A stretch of 20,051 nucleotides of DNA from NCBI GenBank assembly GCA_027625225.1, contig JAQBWG010000011.1:1-20051 (forward strand), given 5' to 3'. Below, one piece after another: positions 13,826-20,051 of the stretch (positions are counted from its first letter, which is position 1; every line of letters begins with the position of its first letter). The notes beneath the pieces were generated by a model. It saw only the letters and a list, made by a program, of their open reading frames with translations, searched no databases and had not been told where the DNA came from. The translations under genes and the position numbers were made by a program. The stretch comes from Chloroflexota bacterium (GTDB lineage Bacteria > Chloroflexota > Dehalococcoidia > Lucifugimonadales > VGZR01).

Positions 13826-14598
13826 ATGCCCATGACGTGGTAGCCAGTATCCACGTGAATAACCTCGCCGGTCACGCCGCTGGACATGTCGCTGCACAGG
13901 TATAGCGCCGTTTTCGCTACCTCTTCCACCGTGATATTCCGCTGCATGGGTGCACGATCGGAGTGTGCGCCCTTCATTTTCGAATACCCGCTGATGACGC
14001 GCGACGATAAAGTGTCCACAGGGCCTGCGGAGATTGCGTTCACCCGCACGTTTTCCTTTCCTAGGTCAGACGCGAGCTGCTGCACCTCATTCTCCAGTGC
14101 GGCCTTGGCCGTTCCCATGACGTTGTAGCCTGGGAACACTCGCTCGGCGGCCTGGAAGGTCATGGTGATGATGGCGCCGCCTTCGGGAGCCATGAGCGGA
14201 GCGGCATAGCGGGCGACGGAGATGAGGGAATAGGCGCTGATGTCCAGAGCAAGCCGGAAACCTTCGCGCGGGGTATCTACGAACCGGCCGCCGAGGTCTT
14301 CACGGTTGGCGAAGGCGATGCTATGCACGACGATGTCGAGCCGGCCGAACTTATCCTTGAGCTTGCCGAAGGCGGCCTCGACGTTCGCATCATCGCTGAC
14401 GTCGCACTCCAGGAGTGTTACATCGTCCCAATCCTTAACGAGCTTTTCGACATTCTCCTTCAAGCGCTCGTTCTGGTAGGCGATGGCAAGCTTCGCGCCT
14501 GCCTGGTGAAGCGTCTGGGCGATGGCCCAGGCGATGCTGCGCTGGTTGGCAACGCCGAACACCACACCGGTGCGATTCGAAAGGTCAATCTTGTACAT
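13822..14598 (-). CDS. fabI: Enoyl-[acyl-carrier-protein] reductase FabI
   Basis: This 258-residue NAD(P)H-dependent enzyme carries out the last reduction of each fatty-acid elongation cycle. The nucleotide-binding start is GVVFGVANQRSIAWAIAQTL, the FabI-type motif with the long Gly loop. HSIAFANREDLGGRF and LDISAYSLISVARY follow, as in Bacillus FabI. The catalytic pair is Y158 and K165 (YNVMGTAK), the Y-x6-K spacing of enoyl reductases. The residue ten before the Tyr, Tyr146 in E. coli FabI, is Phe148 here, as in mycobacterial InhA. The substrate loop and the C-terminal VDTGYHVMGI are intact. GGAGGAAC stands before ATG 14598. The gene has its own promoter and is separate from the plsX-fabG-fabL operon. 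Confidence 0.95.
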   Translation of the reverse strand: MYKIDLSNRTGVVFGVANQRSIAWAIAQTLHQAGAKLAIAYQNERLKENVEKLVKDWDDVTLLECDVSDDANVEAAFGKLKDKFGRLDIVVHSIAFANREDLGGRFVDTPREGFRLALDISAYSLISVARYAAPLMAPEGGAIITMTFQAAERVFPGYNVMGTAKAALENEVQQLASDLGKENVRVNAISAGPVDTLSSRVISGYSKMKGAHSDRAPMQRNITVEEVAKTALYLCSDMSSGVTGEVIHVDTGYHVMGI

Positions 14599-14637
14599 TG
14601 GTTCCTCCGGCTCTATTCATCGTGGGCAACGCAAAGC

Positions 14638-14666
14638 ATTCTAGTTGGATGCCTCCATCCGGACAA
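14638..14666 (-). promoter_or_regulatory. fabI promoter with inverted repeat in the spacer
   Basis: On the minus strand there is -35 TTGTCC (14666-14661), a 17-bp spacer and -10 TAGAAT (14643-14638). This places the start about 32 nt before ATG 14598. The spacer contains GGATG-N4-CATCC (14660-14647), a perfect 5-bp inverted repeat between the two boxes, which is a good position for a repressor. Confidence 0.6.
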
Positions 14667-14676
14667 GTAACGAGGC

Positions 14677-15597
14677 CTAGTGAAACGCGGGAACGACCGA
14701 CTCGCCAAGCAGACGAAGCTGCTCCATCAACATGTCGGGAGGGCAGGCTGAACGGAGCACGAATTTGGTGGCACCGGCGTCGACGTACTCCTGGATGCGG
14801 GCGTTAATGATGTCTTGCGCTCCCAGTGCGGCGAGCGCTTCCGGAGCGATGTCGGTTCGGCGGAACGGCATATAATCAGCAGCTAGTCGCTGCGCTTTTT
14901 CACGGGTATCGGCGATGCAGTAGTTGAACAGGACACCGTAGTGGTCGTCCTCGATGTTATTCCCGTGTTCATCGGCGATAGCTTTGATGCGTTCAATTCC
15001 CGAACGCACTTCTTCGGGTGTCGCCTGCGAGACCAGCCAGCCGTCACCGATGCGCCCGGTTCGTCGAAGCGCAGCTTCACTGCGTCCTCCTATCCACAAT
15101 GGAACCGGTTTTTGTACGGGCTTGGGCTGCACGGACACACGGTTCAGGGTGTAGTGCTTGCCGTGGTGAGTTACCTCGTCCTCCAGCCACAGCCGCCGCA
15201 TGACTTCCATCATCTCGTCCGTCCGGCTTCCGCGTTCCGATTTGGGCACACCGCACGCCTCGTACTCGCGCTCATCTTCGGTGCCCAGCCCGATGGCAGG
15301 AAGCGCTCTGCCGTTGGCCAGGAAGTCGAGAGTGGCGATTTCCTTGGCTAAGACAGTCGGGTTGCGCAGAGGGAGGGCGAGGACACTAGTGCCGAACTTC
15401 AGCTTCTTGGTGCGGGCGGCGATAAACGACAAAGCCACCATAGGGTCCATGCTGAACTCCGGCGACACGATGCGGTCCGTAAGCCATATAGAATCGAGGC
15501 CGAGACGCTCGGTTTCGTCTACATAGTCCCACAACGCCTGCGGCTCCGGCCTAGTGAATGGCCACCCGAAGAGTCCCATGCCTATCCGAATGGACAT
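14677..15597 (-). CDS. LLM-class flavin-dependent oxidoreductase (F420/FMN)
   Basis: This 306-residue protein of the bacterial luciferase-like TIM-barrel family begins IRIGMGLFGWPFTRPEPQAL and contains LGLDSIWLTDRI. FGTSVLALPLRNPTVLAKEI, the core barrel strand and loop, follows, then LANGRALPAIGLG. The substrate/cofactor segment is PLWIGGRSEAALRRTGRIGD. Family members use reduced FMN or F420 for mono-oxygenation or hydride transfer. The sequence does not let me choose the cofactor, although this subfamily resembles F420-dependent annotations. SAR202 Chloroflexota are known for many paralogues of such flavin enzymes. ATG 15597 follows GGAGG at 9 nt and lies 4 nt after the alpha/beta hydrolase stop, so the two genes form an operon. 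Confidence 0.88.
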   Translation of the reverse strand: MSIRIGMGLFGWPFTRPEPQALWDYVDETERLGLDSIWLTDRIVSPEFSMDPMVALSFIAARTKKLKFGTSVLALPLRNPTVLAKEIATLDFLANGRALPAIGLGTEDEREYEACGVPKSERGSRTDEMMEVMRRLWLEDEVTHHGKHYTLNRVSVQPKPVQKPVPLWIGGRSEAALRRTGRIGDGWLVSQATPEEVRSGIERIKAIADEHGNNIEDDHYGVLFNYCIADTREKAQRLAADYMPFRRTDIAPEALAALGAQDIINARIQEYVDAGATKFVLRSACPPDMLMEQLRLLGESVVPAFH

Positions 15598-15601
15598 CCT
15601 G

Positions 15602-16354
15602 CTACACCTCCGCCAAAGATTTCGAGGAGAGCCACTCGATTATTTTGGGAACTGTTTGGGCAACGGCACGCCGGTTGAGTACGAGTCCCCAGTGCGAGGC
15701 TCCCTGTATTTCGACTTGGTCGGAGTCTAACCAGAGGTTTTTATACTTTTCTTTCGGCCACTGGGTGTCTTCCGAGCCGCGGACGGTGAGAAGAGGGCAT
15801 GGCAGTGATTCGATCACGATGCCCCGCTTGCGTTCGTCCCGTGCATATCTCGACTCGTTTCCGCAGGATGCGAGCGCGACGGCACGTTCTTCGTCATCCA
15901 GGTCAGGCATGGAAGACCGTTCTTCGGGCGAGGTGGGAACCACACCATACTCTTCGGGGCCGAACACACCTTTGCGAAGACGAATGATGGGGTTGATTTC
16001 TCGAACCGGCAAACTCGGAGCAAGCGCAACACAGGCCACGCCAATCTCTGCGCTCGCAGCCATCATCGCAACGAGGCCCCCCATGCTCCAGCCGACCAGT
16101 ACGGGCGGCTCTCGCAATTGAGAAGCTACCGATGCAACGTCGCTCACGTAGTCCGACATGCTCGTTTCGGACAAATCGAAGGGCACGCTTTTTCCGTGTC
16201 CCCGTAGGTCGACGGCGTGAGATGCCCAGCCGCGTGTTGCCAGTTCGGACTGCCAGTACGTCCAGGCCACTGCCGAATTGGCGGCGCCGTGAATCAGCAC
16301 CATTGGAGGATATGGTGTCGTACCTGGCGGCAGCAGAGTTGTAACGGAAAGCAT
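15602..16354 (-). CDS. Alpha/beta hydrolase
   Basis: This 250-residue alpha/beta-hydrolase-fold enzyme, probably an esterase or lactonase, has the oxyanion-hole motif LIHGAANS and DLRGHGKS. The nucleophile elbow is GWSMGG with S90, the acid is D196 in RGSEDTQWP and the base is H221 in GASHWG, so the triad is complete. The frame is open upstream to 16516, but the first 54 residues look unlike the family and cover the promoter of the divergent Fe-S gene. ATG 16354 is the better start, although no strong Shine-Dalgarno is seen. The substrate is unknown. The gene is directly followed by the LLM oxidoreductase, so the pair may oxidise and then cleave, or cleave and then oxidise, the same compound (inference). 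Confidence 0.85.
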   Translation of the reverse strand: MLSVTTLLPPGTTPYPPMVLIHGAANSAVAWTYWQSELATRGWASHAVDLRGHGKSVPFDLSETSMSDYVSDVASVASQLREPPVLVGWSMGGLVAMMAASAEIGVACVALAPSLPVREINPIIRLRKGVFGPEEYGVVPTSPEERSSMPDLDDEERAVALASCGNESRYARDERKRGIVIESLPCPLLTVRGSEDTQWPKEKYKNLWLDSDQVEIQGASHWGLVLNRRAVAQTVPKIIEWLSSKSLAEV

Positions 16355-16397
16355 GGGGACATGATACCTGTTGTACGCGGCAGAATAGCTATCTTCG

Positions 16398-16425
16398 TTG
16401 ACCGTGCAGGGCATTTTGATACAAT
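16398..16425 (+). promoter_or_regulatory. Promoter of the A-type carrier/ygfZ operon
   Basis: -35 TTGACC (16398-16403), a 16-bp spacer and -10 TACAAT (16420-16425) form a good sigma-70-type promoter. Transcription would start near 16432, giving a 5' UTR of about 50 nt that includes AGGGAGG before ATG 16483. I see no IscR-type site. Confidence 0.6.
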
Positions 16426-16482
16426 TGCTGGAGAAGCCCAATAAGTTGTGAGGCATTAATCCCACAAAAACAGGGAGGCGGA

Positions 16483-16842
16483 ATGACCACACAGCAAGCA
16501 CCCCGACGACAGCCACTCACTATAAACATCAGTGAAAAGGCTGCACACCACGTACGCAAGTTCGCCGAGCAGGCGGGTAAGCCGGACATCACCCTACGCG
16601 TGGGTGTCAAGGGCGGCGGTTGCTCTGGGCTCACCTACGTTCTCGACCTTGTAGACGTCCCCGGTGAGAACGATAAAGTCATCGTGGAGCACGGCCTCAA
16701 GCTGTGCGTTGACAAGAAGTCTTACGTCTTCCTGGCTGGCACAACCCTGGAATATTCCGACGGTCTCAATGGCAAGGGGTTCGAGTTCCACAACCCCAAC
16801 GCCAAGACCACCTGCGGCTGCGGCACCTCGTTCAGCGTCTAG
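16483..16842 (+). CDS. A-type iron-sulfur carrier (HesB/IscA/ErpA family)
   Basis: This 119-residue protein carries Fe-S clusters from the assembly scaffold to client apoproteins. It has the family pattern INISEKAAHHVRKF, then GVKGGGCSGLTYVLDL with C47, a central FLAGTTLEYSDGLNGKGFEF, and the C-terminal CGCGTSF with C111 and C113. The three ligand cysteines of the family are therefore present. An additional C75 lies in the middle. About ten extra residues precede the usual start. ErpA, IscA and SufA cannot be separated safely by eye. GGGAGG stands before ATG 16483. The gene is followed after 16 nt by a YgfZ-like gene, a partner in the same pathway. Confidence 0.93.
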   Translation: MTTQQAPRRQPLTINISEKAAHHVRKFAEQAGKPDITLRVGVKGGGCSGLTYVLDLVDVPGENDKVIVEHGLKLCVDKKSYVFLAGTTLEYSDGLNGKGFEFHNPNAKTTCGCGTSFSV

Positions 16843-16858
16843 CGCTGGCCGCTCCGCC

Positions 16859-17815
16859 ATGGCCACTCAAACGCAGACAAGCTCTCTCGCCGTCGCCAAG
16901 GAATACGAGGCGCTAACCCACGACGTTGCGCTTATTGACCGTTCGCATATTGGCCGGCTGAAGTTCTCCGGCAACGATGCCCTTGACCTGCTGAACCGTC
17001 TGTCCACCAACCACCTTGCCGACATGGAAGTCGGACACGCCCTCCCCACCGTGCTCACCTCCAACAAGGGACGCATCGTGGACGTGCTGCTGGTGCTGCG
17101 ACAAGCCGACCATCTGCTCGCGTTCACTTCGCCCGAGACTCGCAAGGCCGTAGCCGAATACATAGATTTTTATACGTTCAGTGAGGACGTTTCGGTCGAG
17201 GATGTCACGGACGAAACGTCCATGCTCGGCGTTTCAGGCCCGAAGGCCGAAGAGTGGGCAAATAAACATACCGTTAACCTGGAAGCCAGCGTAAAGGTCG
17301 TTCGCAGCGACTTTCTGCACATGCCTGGCTATGACATCGTTGCCCCTATAGCGCAGCGAGCATCGCTCTACAAACAACTACAAACAACAGGTGCAACACC
17401 CGTTAACGCCGATACCGTGGAGGCTGTCCGGATAGAACGTGGCGTGCCTATATACGGACACGAGTTAGGCGAGGACTATAACCCGCTGGAGGCTGGCCTA
17501 AAGCACTTCATCAGCTTCAGTAAGGGCTGCTACGTGGGCCAGGAGGTCGTGGCACGGCTGGATACCTACAAGAAGGTACAGCGCCGCCTCGTGAGCTTGA
17601 AGTGGAATGCGGATGCAATTGTTGCTACCGGTTCTGAGCTTATACTCGACGGCGACGCGGTTGGCACGCTCACTTCGTCGGCGCGACTACCTTCCGGCGA
17701 AGGTGTGGGGCTAGGCTACGTGAAACGAAGTGTTCCTGAAAATAGCGAAGTCGCCATATCAGCTCAGGGCAAGATATTCGAAGCCAAGTTGATTGAAATA
17801 ACGCCCAAAGACTAG
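16859..17815 (+). CDS. ygfZ: YgfZ/GcvT-domain folate-binding protein (Fe-S maintenance)
   Basis: This 318-residue protein has the aminomethyltransferase (GcvT) fold and the YgfZ signature KGCYVGQE, with C224. Other conserved parts are HIGRLKFSGNDALDLLNRLS at the N-terminus, LTSNKGRIVDVLLV, RIERGVPIYGHEL and the C-terminal barrel (VGLGYVK). E. coli YgfZ binds folate and supports proteins with 4Fe-4S clusters, notably MiaB, acting near the A-type carriers. The frame continues upstream over the carrier gene; ATG 16859 is the first start after it and gives the expected N-terminus. There is no clear Shine-Dalgarno in the 16-nt gap, so translation may depend on the upstream gene. It is convergent with fabL, with a 3-nt gap. 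Confidence 0.9.
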   Translation: MATQTQTSSLAVAKEYEALTHDVALIDRSHIGRLKFSGNDALDLLNRLSTNHLADMEVGHALPTVLTSNKGRIVDVLLVLRQADHLLAFTSPETRKAVAEYIDFYTFSEDVSVEDVTDETSMLGVSGPKAEEWANKHTVNLEASVKVVRSDFLHMPGYDIVAPIAQRASLYKQLQTTGATPVNADTVEAVRIERGVPIYGHELGEDYNPLEAGLKHFISFSKGCYVGQEVVARLDTYKKVQRRLVSLKWNADAIVATGSELILDGDAVGTLTSSARLPSGEGVGLGYVKRSVPENSEVAISAQGKIFEAKLIEITPKD

Positions 17816-17818
17816 CGC

Positions 17819-18574
17819 TCAGGCCTTGAGGGCAACGCCGCCGTCCACGACTATCACCTGCCCCCGAATCATCGCTGCATCCTCGGTACACAGGAATGCC
17901 GTCACTTTCGCGATGTCCTCCACCGCCACCATCCGCCCTACGGGCGTCTTTTTACCCTCTGCCAGCATCTCCTCACGATTGGGGAAGTGGTCGAGCGCAC
18001 CGGTATCCACGTAACCGCCGGAGACGGCGTTCACCGAGATGCCCTTCGGCCCCAACTCCACAGCCAGGTACCGCGTCAGGGCTTCCAGGGCGGCTTTCGA
18101 CGTGCCCACCGAGGTGTAGAACGGCAGCACGCGTATCGAACCGAGGCTGGTGATGTTCACGATGTGGCCGCCGTTGAGCATGAGCTTCGCGGCTTCGACC
18201 GAGCACAGCCAGGGGGCTTTTGCATTCACCGACATCGTCCAGTCCCAGTGCTTCTCTTCCAACTCAAGTGCGTCGCGCTGAACACCGGTGGCCGCGTTGT
18301 TCACCAGGATATCAAGCCGTCCGAACGTATCGCTCACTTCCGAGAACATCTCTTTGATCTTCGAAGCTCCGCCGAGATGCGCCTTGATGCGGACGCTGCG
18401 GACGCCTAATGCTTCGACTTCGTGTTGCGTTTGGGATGCTTCGTCGTGGCTGCGGAAGTAGTTGAATGCGATGTCTGCACCACGCCGCGCAAGCTCCAGC
18501 GCGATAGCTTTTCCTATGCCGCGGGAGCCACCAGTGATTAAGGCTACCTTGCCTGAGAAATCGTTCTCGCTCAA
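17819..18574 (-). CDS. fabL: FabL-type enoyl-[acyl-carrier-protein] reductase (SDR)
   Basis: This 251-residue short-chain dehydrogenase closely resembles Bacillus FabL by eye: KIKEMFSEV, NNAATGVQRDALELEEKHWD, WTMSVNAKA, ALTRYLAVELGPKG and DHFPNREEML. The cofactor site is TGGSRGIG. The catalytic pair is Y153 and K160 (YTSVGTSK), the Y-x6-K spacing of enoyl-ACP reductases; ketoreductases have Y-x3-K. FabL is the NADPH-dependent, triclosan-tolerant enoyl reductase III. The start is TTG 18574, giving SENDFSGKVALITGG. No ATG lies near, and only a weak AGG precedes it. It follows fabG by 9 nt in the plsX-fabG-fabL operon and is convergent with ygfZ. Confidence 0.88.
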   Translation of the reverse strand: MSENDFSGKVALITGGSRGIGKAIALELARRGADIAFNYFRSHDEASQTQHEVEALGVRSVRIKAHLGGASKIKEMFSEVSDTFGRLDILVNNAATGVQRDALELEEKHWDWTMSVNAKAPWLCSVEAAKLMLNGGHIVNITSLGSIRVLPFYTSVGTSKAALEALTRYLAVELGPKGISVNAVSGGYVDTGALDHFPNREEMLAEGKKTPVGRMVAVEDIAKVTAFLCTEDAAMIRGQVIVVDGGVALKA

Positions 18575-18583
18575 ATCTAACGC

Positions 18584-19336
18584 CTAGACCGCCATGCCGC
18601 CGTCGACGGCGATAACCTGCCCGGTAATATAACGCGCCTTCTCGGAAGCCAAATACGCCACGATATGCCCGATGTCGTCGGGATCGCCGAGATAGCCCAT
18701 GGGAATCATAGAAAGCATCTTTTCCCTGAACTGCGGCCCCAGCACCTCAACCGTCTCGGTAATGATGTAACCCGGAGTTACCACATTCACCGTAACCGAA
18801 CGATTCGCCAATTCCTTGGCGAGGGCTTTGGTGAATCCTTCGATGCCTGCTTTGGATGCAGAGTAGTTGGTCTGTCCCGGGTTTCCATGCGACCCAACGA
18901 TGGAGCCAATGTTGATGATACGGCCCCAGCGTTGTTTAATCATGCTGCGGACCACCCCACGCGAACAGTAGAACGTGCCATCCAGATTGGTCTCGATAAC
19001 TCGACGCCACTGTTCGTCAGACATACGCATGATAAGCGTATCGTCGATAATACCCGCGTTGTTAACGAGGATGTCTATTTGCCCGAACCGGTCGTTGACC
19101 GCATCAATCATAGTCTTTACTTGGTCTGGCTTGCCTACATCCGCTTGTACCGCGAAACCGTCGCTGCCCAAATCTTTGATTTCTGCGACAACGTCTTTTG
19201 CTTCTTTAAGAGACCGGTTGTAGTTAACCGCTACGTTCACGCCTTGCTCAGCCAGACGCAAGGCCGACGAGCGACCTATGCCCTTTGCGGCCCCTGTAAC
19301 GAGTGCGAACTTCCCTTTGATATCCGACTCTAACAC
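18584..19336 (-). CDS. fabG: 3-oxoacyl-[acyl-carrier-protein] reductase FabG
   Basis: This 250-residue SDR carries out the NADPH-dependent first reduction in fatty-acid elongation. It has TGAAKGIG (cofactor loop), NNAGIIDD, the active-site residues N117, S145, Y158 and K162 (YSASK, the Y-x3-K form), and TPGYI after the active site. The C-terminal GQVIAVDGG is typical. The start is GTG 19336, one base after the plsX stop (TAG-C-GTG), so translation is probably coupled to plsX; the nearest GAGG lies about 16 nt upstream. Many SDRs look like FabG, but the neighbours plsX and fabL make a fatty-acid role likely. Confidence 0.92.
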   Translation of the reverse strand: MLESDIKGKFALVTGAAKGIGRSSALRLAEQGVNVAVNYNRSLKEAKDVVAEIKDLGSDGFAVQADVGKPDQVKTMIDAVNDRFGQIDILVNNAGIIDDTLIMRMSDEQWRRVIETNLDGTFYCSRGVVRSMIKQRWGRIINIGSIVGSHGNPGQTNYSASKAGIEGFTKALAKELANRSVTVNVVTPGYIITETVEVLGPQFREKMLSMIPMGYLGDPDDIGHIVAYLASEKARYITGQVIAVDGGMAV

Positions 19337-19337
19337 G

Positions 19338-20051
19338 CTAACTTTTTGCCGTCCTCTCCGATGCTGCCCCGGCCATTGTTACTTTGCTGGCGGCAGCTAA
19401 CCGTTCGTTCATTTCAGGGATGAGTCTGGTTTCCACACAACCTTTCGCGGTGTTGATAGCCCGCGCGATAGCATCTGCTTTAGCCCGGCCGTGGCCAACA
19501 ACGCTTACGCCGTTCACTCCCAAAATAGGCCCGCCGCCGTAGCTTTCTACCATATTGGTAAGGTTATATATTTCTGCCGTCGCCTCGTCCAGCTTATCTT
19601 GCGGAAGACTGCCACGCAAACGCTCAGCAAGACGCTCGGCAATGGCCGCACCTAACCCTTCGGTCAGCTTCATAACTACATTGCCGACAAAGCCATCGCA
19701 TACCACTACGTCCGCTTTATCGTTGGGCAGGTCGTTCCCTTCGATATTGCCTATGAAGTGAACGCCTGTTTTGGCCATCAGTTCTGTCGTGTCTTTGACC
19801 AGCTTGTCCCCTTTGCCTGTTTCGGCGCCTACGCTGAGCAGGGCAACCCGAGTCTTTTCGATACCCCAGAACTGGCGAGCGAATACTTCGCCGGTAATTG
19901 CAAACGAGACGAGTTGATGCGGACGGCAGTCCACGCTTGTTCCCACATCCACAATGATGGTCTTGGGAGAATAGCCGATGATTGGTCCACCCAAACACGG
20001 CCGCTCTATGCCTTCGATAACCCCCATAACGACCGCTGCCGCCGCCATTGC
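19338..20051 (-). CDS. plsX: Phosphate acyltransferase PlsX (5' end beyond window)
   Basis: PlsX converts acyl-ACP to acyl-phosphate, the acyl donor for PlsY in bacterial phospholipid synthesis; it is a peripheral membrane enzyme. The visible 237 codons cover the last two thirds of the usual 330 or so. They include MAAAAVVMGVIEGIERPCLG, IIVDVGTSVDC, FIGNIEGNDLPNDKADVVVC, DGFVGNVVMKLTEG and GGGPILGVNGVSVVGHGRAK. The frame is open at the window edge, and the ATG at 20048 is an internal Met, as judged from the conserved segment that should precede it. It is the most upstream visible gene of the plsX-fabG-fabL operon and ends one base before fabG. Confidence 0.95.
   Translation of the reverse strand, partial: AMAAAAVVMGVIEGIERPCLGGPIIGYSPKTIIVDVGTSVDCRPHQLVSFAITGEVFARQFWGIEKTRVALLSVGAETGKGDKLVKDTTELMAKTGVHFIGNIEGNDLPNDKADVVVCDGFVGNVVMKLTEGLGAAIAERLAERLRGSLPQDKLDEATAEIYNLTNMVESYGGGPILGVNGVSVVGHGRAKADAIARAINTAKGCVETRLIPEMNERLAAASKVTMAGAASERTAKS

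Noticed and set aside
16355..16516. 54-residue extension of the alpha/beta hydrolase
   Set aside because: It has no resemblance to the fold and covers the good promoter of the divergent Fe-S carrier operon.

Overview
The window looks like a piece of a Chloroflexota chromosome, probably Dehalococcoidia/SAR202-like. The hints are lipoproteins with long Thr/Pro-rich linkers, an LLM-class flavin oxidoreductase, a Bacillus-type FabI next to a FabL-type reductase, and moderately high GC. This placement is inferred from gene content only. Coding density is high: no stretch over 300 bases lacks a gene, and the largest gap is the 218-nt divergent rpsU/uvrA region at 8406-8623. There are no tRNA or rRNA genes, insertion sequences or CRISPR arrays that I can recognise.

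Left part (1-4100, mostly + strand): a small membrane ORF on the minus strand is followed by three secreted lipoproteins, each with its lipobox cysteine at residue 21. They are a triple-CARDB protein, an Asp-box beta-propeller and a pentapeptide-repeat protein. A perfect 18-bp bidirectional terminator closes this block.

Middle-left (4115-8405, minus strand): reading from right to left, rpsU with its own promoter and terminator, a lipid-anchored HtrA protease with one PDZ domain, a half-size EamA transporter followed by a phosphotriesterase-family metallohydrolase, and an ArsR-SRPBCC-VOC operon whose promoter contains a palindromic operator.

Middle (8562-13825, + strand): uvrA is followed by a Bcp-type peroxiredoxin. 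Its peroxidatic cysteine codon is an in-frame TGA with a stem-loop directly behind it, so it is very probably a selenoprotein that an ordinary ORF search misses. Next come two truncated genes joined head to head near 12325-12340, a trypsin-like protease 3' end (minus) and a DUF58 3' end (plus). This is either a rearrangement scar or an assembly/amplification chimera. A six-helix membrane protein is translationally coupled to DUF58.

Right part (13822-20051): fabI, an LLM oxidoreductase and an alpha/beta hydrolase lie on the minus strand. A divergent pair on the + strand encodes an A-type Fe-S carrier and a YgfZ-like protein. The tightly packed plsX-fabG-fabL operon lies on the minus strand, with plsX cut by the window edge. 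PlsX starts phospholipid synthesis, FabG does the first reduction of fatty-acid elongation, and FabI and FabL are two different enoyl-ACP reductases for the last step.
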